Shown piece after piece: positions 47,629 through 57,060 of a DNA stretch of 64,000 nucleotides; position 1 is the first letter of the stretch; every line of letters starts with the position of its first letter. The translations under genes were made by a program, and so were the position numbers. The notes below the pieces were generated by a model that worked only from the letters and a program-made list of their open reading frames with translations, had not been told where the DNA came from and made no database searches. Source of the stretch: Chelonoidis abingdonii (lineage: Eukaryota; Chordata; Testudines; Testudinidae). The DNA lies in contig NC_133777.1 of NCBI RefSeq assembly GCF_003597395.2, positions 10,124,886-10,188,885 of the forward strand, read 5' to 3'.

Positions 47629-48090
47629 TCACTTGAAAGTGAGAAAAAGGCGTTCAGATGGCACTGTTGTAGCTGGCATGACAAGATATTTACTTGCCAT
47701 ATGTGCTAAAGATTCACATGTCCCTTCATACTTCAGCCATTTTAGAGGACATGCATCCGTGCTGATGATAGGTTCTGCTTGATAGCAATCCAAAGCAGTG
47801 CAGACAGATGCATGTTCATTTTCATCATCTGAATCAGATGCCACCTGCAGAAGGTTGGTGTTCTTTTTTGGTGGTTCGGGTTCTGTAGTTTCTTCATCAG
47901 AGTGTTGCTCTTTTAAGATTTTCAAAAGCATGCTCCACACCTCATGTCTCTCTGATTTTGGAAGGTACTTCAGATTCTTAAACTTTGGATGGAGTGCTGT
48001 AGCTATCTTTAGAAATCTCACATTGGTACCTTCTTTGCATTTTGTCAAATTTGCAGTGAAAGTGTTCTTAAAACAAACATCCTGGTTCAT
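47629..48090 (-). pseudogene. hAT transposase C-terminal fragment (copy 2, best preserved)
   Basis: A 153-codon minus-strand frame without stops. In order it shows FKNTFTANLTKCKEGTNVRF, KIATALHP.FKNLKYLPKSER, an EVWSMLLKILKEQHS segment, and an acidic SDSDDENEHAS stretch. Then come DACPLKWLKYEGT, a LAHMASKYLVM segment and PATTVPSERLF. The last is the signature of the hAT dimerisation domain found in ZBED proteins. It lacks the N-terminal BED finger and most of the catalytic core, so it cannot be an active transposase. An upstream start codon is not expected; this is an internal piece. Confidence 0.85.
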
Positions 48091-48216
48091 CAGCCAAGAC
48101 TGCTATAACATGAAATAGATGGAATAATGCAGGTAAAATAGAGCAGGAAACATGCTATTCTCCCCCAGGGAGTTCAGTCACTAAGTAATTAACGCATTAT
48201 TTTTTTAACGAGTGTC

Positions 48217-48414
48217 ATGAGAATGGAAGCATGTTCTTTGGAATGGTGGCCAAAGCATGAAGTGGCATACAAATGTTTAGCATATCTGGCGCATAAATAC
48301 CTTGCAATACCAGATACAAAAGTGTCATGTGAATACCCGTTCTCACTTTCAGGTGACAATGTAAATAAGACGAGGGCAGCATTATTGCCTGCAAATGTAA
48401 ATAAACTTGTTTGA
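48217..48414 (+). pseudogene. hAT dimerisation-domain fragment in inverse orientation (copy 2)
   Basis: The plus-strand frame reads ACSLEWWPKHEVAYKCLAYL, AHKYLAIPDTKVSCEYPFSL and NVNKTRAALLPANVNKLV, i.e. the same domain end as the minus-strand fragment. Each copy has its own substitutions: SCEYPFS here against PSERLF on the other strand. The arms have therefore diverged independently since duplication. Confidence 0.8.
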
Positions 48415-49335
48415 GCGATTGGCTGAATCAGAAGTAGGACTGAGTGCACATGTAGGCTCTAAAGTTTTACATTGTTGTGTTTTTGAGTGTAGTTATGTAA
48501 CAAAAAAAAATCCACATTTGTAAGTTGCACTTTCACAATAAAGAGATCGCACTACAGTACTTGTATGATGTGAATTGAAAAATACTATTTCTTTTTTGTA
48601 ATTTTTACAGTGCAAATATTTGTAATAAAAATAATGTAAAGTGAGCACTGTACACTTTGTATTCTGTGTGGCTATTGAAATCAATATATTTGAACATGTA
48701 GAAAAACATCCAAAAATATTTAATACATTTCAATTGGTATTCTACTGTTTAACAGTGCGATTAAAACTGCGATTAATCATGATTCATTTTTTTTCAGTCA
48801 ATATTTCCTCATAAGTCATTTTTGTTGCTCTTTTCTGGACTTTTGCCAGTTTGTTCACATTTTCCCTGAAATTTGGCACCCAGAACTGAACACAATCCCC
48901 CAGCTGAGGCCTTCTCAGTGCAGAGTAGAGCGGAAGAATTGCTTCTCTCTTGCTTACAACTTCCTGCTAATGATGATTGCTTTTTTTTGCAACAGTGTTA
49001 CACTCACATTTAGCTTGTGATTCACTATAGCCCCCAGATGCCTTTCTACTCCTTCCTAGGCAGTCATTTCCCATTTTTGATGTGTGCAATTGATTATTGC
49101 TTCCTAAGTAGAATACTTTGTATTTGTCCTTATTGAATTTCATCCTATTTACTTCCAACCATTTCTCCAGTTTGTTCAGATAATTTTGAATTTTAATCCT
49201 GTCCTCCAAAGCACTTACAGCCCTTCTCAGCTTGGTATTGTCCACAAACTTCATAAATGTACTCTCTATGCCATTATCTAAATCACTTATGAAGATAGTG
49301 AATAGAACTGGACCCAAGACTAATCCCCACATGGA

Positions 49336-49825
49336 TAGGGTTGCCAGACATCTGGCTTTCTACTCGAACACCCGTTCAAGAAAGGATCCTGACAGCTCCA
49401 GTCAGCGTTTCTGATGGGTCACTAGAAGTCTGGTCAGTGGCACAGAAGGGCTAAGACAGGCTCCCTGCAGCTCCGGAAGCAGCTGGCATGTCAAGCTCCT
49501 ACATGCAGGGGCAGCTGTGGAGGCTCCACACACTGTCCCCTCCCGAGTGTCGGCTCCACAGCTCCCATTGGCCATGGTTCCCGGCCAATGGGAGCTGTGG
49601 CTGTGGCACCTGTGTGGCACCTTCGAGCCCACACCCCCAGCTGGAGCCCTCACCTCCTCCCACACCCCAATCTCCCACTCCAGCCCTGTGAAAGTGAGTG
49701 AGGATGGGGAGAGCAAGGGACAGGGGGGGTGGAGTGAGTGGGGGCAAGGCCTCGGAGAAGGGTCCTCAGAGAAGGGGCAGGGCAAGGATGTTCAGTTTTG
49801 CGCTGTTAGAAAGTTGGCAACGCTA
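49336..49825. mobile_element. Non-autonomous DNA element with paired CCAAT boxes
   Basis: Left end TAGGGTTGCCAGACATCTGG and right end TTAGAAAGTTGGCAACGCTA share the TAGGGTTGCC terminus in inverted orientation. Flanking 8-mers (CACATGGA and CCATGGGA) match only with a shift. ATTGG at 49567-49571 and CCAAT at 49585-49589 form an inverted pair in GC-rich sequence. It interrupts the CR1 reverse transcriptase. I recall this as an abundant turtle family. The frames in both orientations are not genes. Confidence 0.75.
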
Positions 49826-50575
49826 CCATGGGACCCCACTTGATATGCCCTTCTAGCTTCTCTGTGAACCACTGATAACTGCTCCCTGGGAACATTTTTT
49901 CAGTTATGCACCTGCCTTATAGTAGCTCCATCTAGCCTATATTCCTCTAGTGTCCTTATGAGAAGGTCATGTAAGACAGTATCAAAAGTCTTAGAAAGCT
50001 ATTAGGTTGATTTGACATGATTTGTTCTTGACAAATCCATGTTGACTGTTACTTATCTCCTTATTATCTTCTAGGTATTTGCAAATTGATTGCTTGATTA
50101 TTTGCTCCATTTTCTTTCTGAGAACTGAAGTTAAGATGACTAGTTTGTAATTCCCCAGGTTGTCCTTATTTCTCTTTGTAAAGATTGGTACTATATTTGC
50201 ACTCTTCCAGTCCTCTGTAGTCTCTCCTGTCTTCCATGAGTTTTCAAAGATAATTGCTAGTGGCTCAGGTATCTTCTCAGTCAGCTCCTTGAGCATTCTA
50301 GGATGTATTTCATCAGCCCCTGCCGACCTGAAAACATCTGACTTGTCTAAGTAATTTTTAACTTGTTCTTTCCTTACAGATCTACCCCATTATGTTAGAC
50401 ATCCTATAGCTATTAATTTTTTTGGTGAAAACTGAAACAAAAAAGGCATTTGGCACTTCTGTTATTGTCTTTCTCTGTTTATTGAGTAATGGGCCTACCC
50501 TGTCCTTGGTCTTTCTCTTGTTTCTAATCTATTTGTAGAATGTTTTCTTGTTACTTTTTATGTCTCTAGCTACTT

Positions 50576-51580
50576 TGGGGGGGGGAGGGCAACAAGAAGA
50601 AGAAGCAGCTATCTGCCAGAAACAGTTGTTGGCTGAAAGATGGGAGAACAGGAAGGAATGAGCTTTACCATCCTGGCTGCCATCCTCTCCACTACCCCCT
50701 GCCCCGTCTCCTAGGATCTACCATAATACCATTGGCCCTTCACCATGCTGATCCAAAAAGATGTCTTGACCAGATTTGGCCAGAGAGAAGGACCCAGATG
50801 ACATTGTCACCTCCACTGGCTTCAGCTAAATCCCAAACACAATCTGGGATCTCTCTCTCTCACTCAATCTCACACACACACACGCACTCTTCCTCCCCCC
50901 GCCCCCCTATGTGTCCTTTTCCTTCCCCAGCTTATTTCTATCTTTTCTTATCCTTCTTTGCCTTCTGTCTAATCAGATTCTGGCTTAGCTGGCCATGACT
51001 GTATATTTTGCAATGCTGCTGTAAGCCTGTGACCAGAAAGAGGTAGTTAAAAGAGATAATTTAAACTGCTGTATGCTGGTACATATTTGCCAGGTGTTGG
51101 AGTGGCTAATAGACTGCATGCCATGCCTGTGTTTCTTCAGCATGAAGTTGCAAATGAATGTCAACACCCAAAACAGAAGCTCAATTTTCTGTCTTTGCTG
51201 TTTCTCTCTCCTTTTTTGAGTGATTTGTCTTGTTTTCTCTTCTGGGAAACGGGATCAGATTTTAACAACAATAGCAATAACAACAGCTCCAGCCAGTCTC
51301 AACTAACTTGTTCTCTTTTCCTCCAAAAGGACAGTTATTACCATCTTTAAGACCATAAGAGACTGGCAGACAGTGGTGATGTCTTTCTAAAAACTCTCTC
51401 CAGCCAAAAGGAAAGGGAACAAGCGATGTTAAAATGAAAGCCTTACTGAATACTTTATATTTCAAAAGCTTTAACTGTTCTTCCCTCTTTTTCTGTATCT
51501 TTAATAAAAGGTTTAAAAGATTTTCACTGATATGTTTGCCACGGTACTCAGCAGGCTGAGGTCTCTCTATACCAGCCCCT
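50576..51580 (+). mobile_element. LTR-like interspersed repeat
   Basis: A G run (50576-50588) opens a block with GAAGCAGCTATCTGCCAGAA, a central CT/CA tract, and GTGACCAGAAAGAGGTAG. It ends with TTTAATAAAAGGTTTAAAAG (polyadenylation signal AATAAA at 51502-51507) and GGTACTCAGCAGGCTGAGG. I recognise the phrases from a roughly 1-kb turtle repeat. The late AATAAA suggests an LTR, but neither TG...CA ends nor target duplications could be fixed. Confidence 0.45.
50849..50888. repeat. CT/CA microsatellite
   Basis: A short run of CT units followed, after a few bases, by CA units (CACACACACACACGCAC) inside the LTR-like repeat. Confidence 0.8.
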
Positions 51581-52217
51581 GAATCTTATTTAAAATTGTT
51601 TAGTGTTGGACAGTTACAGGGTTGCGTTAACATCATTAACTCTTTGGGCCCTTGTATTCCATTGAAATTAATACAATATTCTGTATTTAAAATAGATGAC
51701 AGGCATATTCTCTTAACATGCCAAAGTCTGAATATAGGATACAATGAAAGACAGATGACCCCAATAAAGTATGCAAGAAAAATAATAGTTCAAGGAACCA
51801 TGTGAGATTCATTCCTTTCACATAACTCAGCTTTTTGGTAACCTCTGTTTCATGAGTCAACATTTCTGATGTCAGTAATTCACAGTAATAAAAATGAGAG
51901 AACACCCAATTTTCATATGATGAATGTAAATATGGGTTTGTAATGAAGGGCATTTGAGAAGTACAATATGGCCCTAGGTCTTGCATTTTTGCCTATTGAT
52001 GTCTAATAGCATGGCAGTACGATTCTGTCTAGCTAACTTACTATGGCATGGAAAGACTCCATGGCATTTTCTGAGTGGAAACTGCATTAGGAGGGATAAC
52101 TGTATGAAACTTTTGGCAGTTGCTGTTTTATGCACATAAGCTCCATTTAAAACATACCACTCTACATAATCATGGTAAACCTTACAGCAACTAGGGAGGA
52201 AGTTAAACACTTTTAAA
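51581..52217. other. Unique sequence between repeats
   Basis: No repeat or exon recognised; frames of 70-99 codons on both strands have no recognisable features. Confidence 0.45.
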
Positions 52218-53600
52218 ATTGCAGGGCTGGGTAATTTACATCCAAGAATATTAAAAGAATTGTCCAAGAAGCTTTATGAACCGTTAATGTTAATTTTTAA
52301 CAAAGCTTGGAAAACAGGAGAAGTTCCAAAGGACTAGAAAAAAGCTAATGTGAAAGCAGTATTTAAAAAAGGTACAATGTCCCAGATAGCCATAGGCTGG
52401 TTAACCTAACATCTATCCAGGCAAAATTATGAAAAGGCTGATATGGGGGTGCAATTAGTAAAGAATTAAACAATGGTAGCTTAATCAATGCCAATTAACA
52501 TTATTATTTTTAAAATTATCTTATCCAACAAATTAATAATTTTTAATGAAATCATACATTAGGTTGAATGATACATTTTATAAAGTAATCGTAAATGGTG
52601 AATCATCATCCATTGGAGGTGTTTCTAATGCGGTCTCATGGGGACCCATTCTCAACTCAGTGTTATTCACGCACCTACGTAGGGAAGAGATTTGTGATAG
52701 TGAATGGCTCTTTAATCTAGTAGAAAAGGATATAATGAGAAAAAATGATTGCAAGTTGAAGCTAGACAAAATCGGACGACAAACAAGGTACAAGTTTTTA
52801 GCAGTGAGGTTGATTAACTATTGGAACAGTTTACAAATTCTCCATCACCTGAAGTCTTTAAATCAAGGCCTCATGCCTTTCTAAAAAACATGCTATAATT
52901 GTAACAGAAATTATGAATTTGATGCAGAAATTATTGAGTGAGGTTCTTTGACCTGTGTGATGCAGCATACCAGACTAGATCTGTGGTTTTCAACCTGTTT
53001 TTTTTTTGTGGACCCCTAAAATATTTCAAATGGAGGTGCACACCCCTATGGAAATCTTAGACATAGTCAGCGGACCTCCAGCGTTCACAGATCACAGGTT
53101 GAAAACCTCTTTTCTGTGGTAACAACAACCTTTTGCAAACCCATTAGACCAGTGGCTCTCAACCTTTCCAAACTACTGTACCCCTTTCAGGAGTCTGTTT
53201 GTCTTGTGTACCCCCAAGTTTCACCTCACTTAAAAACTACTTGCTTACAAAATCAGACAGAAAAATACAGAAGTGTCACAGCCACACTATTACTGAAAAA
53301 AATGCTAAACTTTCTAATTTTTACCATATAATTATAAAATAAATCAATTGGAATATAAATATTGTACTTACATCTTAGTGTGTAGTATATAAACAAGTCA
53401 TTGTATGAAATTTGTTTGTTCTGACTTCGCTAGTGGTTTTTATATAGCCTGTTGTAAAACTAAGCAAATATCTAGAAAAGTTGATGAACCCCCTGGAAGA
53501 TCTCTGTGTATCCCCAGGGGTCTGCGGACCACAGATTGAAAACCACTGGACTAGAGGATCATAATTGTCCCTTTTAGATTTAAAATTAAATTAAAAAACT
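52218..53600 (+). mobile_element. CR1 LINE fragment, interrupted by a compound hAT
   Basis: Plus-strand translation gives GLGNLHPRILKELSKKLYEP then a WKTGEVPKD segment near 52305-52330, the start of the CR1 reverse transcriptase. Later comes WGPILNSVLFTHL (about 52640), then LKLDKIGRQTRYKF and NYWNSLQILHH near the ORF2 end. A 3' untranslated part with GATGCAGAAATTATTGAGTG follows. The target phrase GACTAGA(T/G) is split by the element at 52981-53548, and the tail resumes GGATCATAATTGTCCCTTTT. Stops and internal deletions make it non-functional. Confidence 0.85.
52981..53548. mobile_element. Compound hAT element (two related families side by side)
   Basis: The outer ends are CTGTGGTTTTCAACCTG and CAGATTGAAAACCACTG, flanked by GACTAGAT (52973-52980) and GACTAGAG (53549-53556), 7 of 8 identical. 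Inside, 52981 to about 53108 is almost a complete short element ending ACAGGTTGAAAACC. A second start, CAGTGGCTCTCAACCTTTCC, lies at 53150. From there most of the sequence matches the element at 21223-23270 in inverse orientation, but its final about 45 bases (GGGTCTGCGGACCACAG...) belong to the first family. Non-coding. Confidence 0.75.
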
Positions 53601-53992
53601 GACTGGCTTCAAGACTGAGCTTGATAAGTTTATGGAGGGGATGGTACCCTGAGTGCTTACAATGGCACATAGCCCAATCTGGAACTGCTAGTAGCAAATA
53701 TTTCCAATGGCTGGTGATGGGACACTGGATAAAGAGGGCTCTGTGTTACTACCGAGAATTCTTTCCCAGGTATGTGTGTGGGGGTTCTTTCCTCAGCAGC
53801 ATGGGGCACAGGTCACTTGCAGGTTTAATCTAGTGTAAATGGTGGATCCTCTGTAACTTGAATTCTTTAAATCATTATTTGAAGACTTCAGTAACTCATC
53901 CAGAGGTTAGGGTTCTATTTCAGGAGTGGATGGCTGAGGTTCTGTGGCCTGCAGTGTGCAGGATGTCTGACTAGATTATCATGATTGTATAA
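53601..53992 (+). mobile_element. CR1 LINE 3' untranslated region of a second subfamily
   Basis: CTTCAAGACTGAGCTTGATA, GTGATGGGACACTGGATAAA, CAGCATGGGGCACAGGTCAC and GTGCAGGATGTCTGACTAGA follow the order of a CR1 3' untranslated region known from turtles and crocodiles. Only the last part of the element is present. Confidence 0.75.
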
Positions 53993-53999
53993 AATCATG

Positions 54000-54660
54000 A
54001 TTGCCGTGTGGCAAAAAAAAAAGCAAACATCATTCTGGGATGTATTAGCAGAAGTGTTGCAAGCAAGACACAAGAAGTAATTCTTCCATTACTCCACAGT
54101 GATTAGGCCTCAACTAGAAAACTGTGTCCAGTTCTGGTACCACGTTTCAGGAGAGACATGAACAGACTGGAGAGAGTCCAGAGAAGAGCAACAAAAAAAT
54201 GATTAAAGGTCTAGAAAACATGACCTATGAGGGAAGATTGAAAAAGTTGGGTTTGTTTAGTCTGGAGAAGAGAAGACTGAGAGAGGACATAACAGTTTTC
54301 AAGTACATAAAAAGTTGTTACAAGGAGGAAGGAGAAAAATTGTTCTCCTTATCCTCTGAGGTTAGGACAAAAAGCAATGGGCTTAAATTGCAGCAAGAGT
54401 GGTTTAGGTTGGACATTAGGAAAAACTTCCTAAGTATTAGGACAGTTAAGTGCTGGAATAAATTTTCTAGGGAGGTTGTAGAATCTCCATCATTGAAGAT
54501 TTTTAATAGAAGGCTAGACAAATACCTGTCAGGGATGGTCAGATAATACTTAGTCCTTCCATGAGTGCGTGGAACTGAGCTAGATAACCTCTTGAGGTCC
54601 ATTCCAATCCTATGATTCTATGATGGTCCCTTCTCACCTTAAAATCTATGAGTCTATGTT
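54000..54660 (+). mobile_element. CR1 LINE 3' fragment with ORF2 C-terminal end and tail
   Basis: After an A run, the sequence encodes the end of CR1 ORF2 (54124-54546). It then reaches the characteristic tail CCTATGATTCTATGATGG near 54610. A second tail-like phrase follows at once (GGTCCCTTCTCACCTTAAAA, TCTATGAGTCTATG), as if another CR1 3' end abuts it. 5'-truncated. Confidence 0.9.
54124..54546 (+). pseudogene. CR1 ORF2 C-terminal fragment
   Basis: A 140-codon frame with KMIKGLENMTYEGRLKKLGL, FSLEKRRLREDITVFKYIK, LQQEWFRLDIRKNF and SREVVESPSLKIFNRRLDKY, ending just before the 3' tail. This is the conserved C-terminal region of CR1 ORF2, which lies after the reverse transcriptase. It is unusually well preserved next to the other CR1 pieces here. 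No reverse transcriptase is attached, so it is a 5'-truncated insertion rather than a gene. The apparent ATG start is incidental. Confidence 0.9.
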
Positions 54661-56849
54661 CAGTCTTGCAACAAACCATAACAAGAGGGTATCTATGGTA
54701 AAGATGCAGAGAAAGAGCAAATCTGCTAGTACAAGATGAAAATGATTCTCCTGTAGCACTCTATGGACACAGTAATCCCCTGAGAATCACAGTATGGAGG
54801 TGTAGGCTGGGCTTCTCAGTGACCAGACTTCTAAACTGCTGTTAGCTGAAAGTGGTGGCATAGCAACATGATTCATATATGGGCATTTATTTTGTTGGGT
54901 GTTTTAAACAAGACCTATAATACATTTGAGTAGTCAGGAATAAGAGTGAGTGGTGGAGAAAAAGGGCAGTTGTTGTTAAGTCATTGCTGAAATGCTAGTG
55001 TTGGAGACTCCCATCATGGACTGCTTACCATGAAGCCAGCAGTCCACTAAGAGCTGGTTATGAGGCTCTGCGTTATGTTTTAAACGTCCACATACCCCCA
55101 AGGGATATTTGCTTCTGCTTTACAGAGATGTATAGGAGAGAGTCTATGCAGAGATTTCACCATGCTGTGCAGACTAGCAGAAACAAACTGTGTGCACCCA
55201 AAAGCAGCCCAAATCAAAGTAGAAATATAGTGCTTGTGTTCTGTATAATACTCCTTTCTTATATGTGTTATTTCTCATCACACAAAATGTTTTGCTGCTG
55301 TTCCCCACTCCTGCAGCATTCCTCTGATGTTCCAGTGTTCCCTTGAATCAGATTATAATCTTATGACATACTAACTGTAATACATCAAGTAGTCCAGGAG
55401 TTACTCTTTGCCTAATGTGCAGGTATTTTGTAAAGCAGCAGTACAACAGTTAAAATATTGTTTTTAAATGAAGGAATACAGCCTACTGACTCTTGTATTA
55501 TTAGTGAATGTTCACTAAACTGGGTAGACTCTGTTACCATACCAAAGGAGAAAATAAAGTTATAAAAGTCAGACAGTTTAATGGTACATTGACTTGTTTC
55601 TGTGGCTAATATTTAACTACTTCAGTTTATCTATTATTTTTTCTTCCTGTAATAAGCAGGTTTGTTTTTATCACAGACATCTTTTTTCCCTCTCTCTTTC
55701 TGTTCTCCCCAGCAGTAAACAGTGACCTAAAATTTATGAAATAGATAAGATAGATATATTCCCTTTCTTCAAGATATTATTTATGTGGCTTACTAAATAA
55801 AGTCTTGATGCACGCTTACATATGTAATTAAGCATGCAGAGTGCATGCTCTTGGAGTTGTGAAATGTGTCGCAATATGTTATTTGTTTATAAAAATTCTA
55901 TACATTAAAAGTTTAAACAAAATCTGTTCCTTCTTACTGAAAGAGATTTTTCAAAATCCAATATTGGTATGTTGGCCTACATAAAAATAGTGTTTATGCT
56001 CCCTTTTCAAGCTTTGGTACAGGAAGGATCAAGACATATAGGGAGCAATTAGTTAACCTGGGGTGAAATCGTGACCCTATCATTTAGAGTTTTGCCATTG
56101 ACATCACTGGGGCCAGAATTTCACGCAGTACTGTCAGATGCTGAGTACCTTCAATTCCAATAGAAGTTAATGGGAATAGACAGCACTCAGCACCTACTGC
56201 AGTTGGGCTCAGAGAGCAGTGAAGATGGGTAACAAGCAAAGTAAACAAAGAAAGACATATTAATTCCAAGTGTCAATAGAAATGTAGGGAGTGGGGGGCC
56301 ATGTTAATAGCCAAGGTAAGAATTAAATTGGCGAAGGAAGAAATTTAAATTTAAATGGTCTAAGAAAAATCCAAAACAAGTAGAGCTTTAAAAATGTAAA
56401 TAAATAAATATTTTGCAGTCTCCCTTTTTAGTTCTGACATTTGACAAAAGCAGGTTTGCAGAGCGATTCCTAATGTGGCATCCTCTAATCAAGGACACCA
56501 TCCTACTTTTGTTTCCAGAGACACTCCATTTTTAGCCTCTCAAAAGAAGAGGATTCACGGAGTGGCTCAGACATCTTACAAGCTTAGATTAATAAAAAAT
56601 AAATTGGCATTGAATGTTGGCAAAACTCAAAACCATACGTTCAGAGAGTTGTTTCATTCACTCAAAATTAATTTTTTATAAAATGCATCTTTTTTTGGCC
56701 CAAGCAAATAGCTTTAAACATTTGAGTATTTTGATGAAGTCTGACTCCTGTTATGGATGTTTGTCTCAGAGACTTGCATGTAATCAGTAAGAGTTTTCAT
56801 CAAACAGTTGTATATACTTTGAGCTGTTAGGCCATTCCTAAGTAATTTT
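54661..56849. other. Unique sequence, no gene recognised
   Basis: Frames under 75 codons; nothing family-like. AAGTTAATGGGAATAG at 56164 resembles the dispersed motif described in the findings. Confidence 0.45.
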
Positions 56850-57060
56850 GAGACAAATTCTACTTGGTTACACTGGTGTAAATCCAGAATAAAGCTCTGC
56901 TCTTGACACACGTGCTTAACTTTAAGTGCCAGAGGAATCCCATATACTCCAATGGGACTACTCAGAAGATTAAAATTAAGTATGTGTGTAAATCTCTGCA
57001 GGATTTAATTTCAGAGGAGTTACTCGAGATTTAAACCAATGTCATTCAGAGCAGAATTTG
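56850..57060. repeat. Old unclassified repeat with inverted arms
   Basis: Left: TTCTACTTGGTTACACTGGT then GTAAATCCAGAATAAAGC. Right: GAGTTACTCGAGATTTAAAC then CAATGTCATTCAGAGCAGAA. These are diverged inverted copies, with CATATACTCCAATGGGACTA in between. Similar phrases recur elsewhere in the window, so this may be one of the fuller copies of that family. It is non-coding. Confidence 0.45.

Larger units (their letters stand above)
47201..48795. mobile_element. Foldback hAT carrying transposase 3' ends in both arms (copy 2)
   Basis: It starts TAGGGCTGTCAAGCGATTAA as in copy 1 and has the same order. The left arm is about 590 bases (TIR, AT-rich segment, transposase C terminus on the minus strand). 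The single-copy loop is about 400 bases (upstream transposase, minus strand). The right arm is the inverted C terminus on the plus strand, AT-rich segment and GTGCGATTAAAACTGCGATT. The terminal GACAGCCCTA of the right end is missing: the copy stops near TTCATTTTTTTTCAGTC and CR1 sequence resumes. No target duplication can therefore be shown. Confidence 0.85.
46997..50575 (-). mobile_element. CR1 LINE split by two later insertions
   Basis: Going down the minus strand, 50296-49991 encodes the reverse transcriptase N-terminal part (I.ENSWKTGE..EDWK, then NSQHGFVKNKSC.INLIAF). 49332-48967 encodes the palm (GLVLGPVLFTIFISDLD, and FVDNTKL where CR1 has F/YADDTKL). 48960-48796 continues antisense ORF2 sequence. 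47200-46997 is the 3' end with the inverse of the usual tail (ATAGAATCACAGAAGTGTAG). A foldback hAT occupies 47201-48795 and a CCAAT-bearing DNA element 49336-49825. A few hundred bases of CR1 between 47200 and 48796 are missing, so the hAT's right end was lost together with CR1 sequence. The catalytic YADD is now FVDN and frames are broken: a dead copy. Two decayed inserts make it relatively old. Confidence 0.9.
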
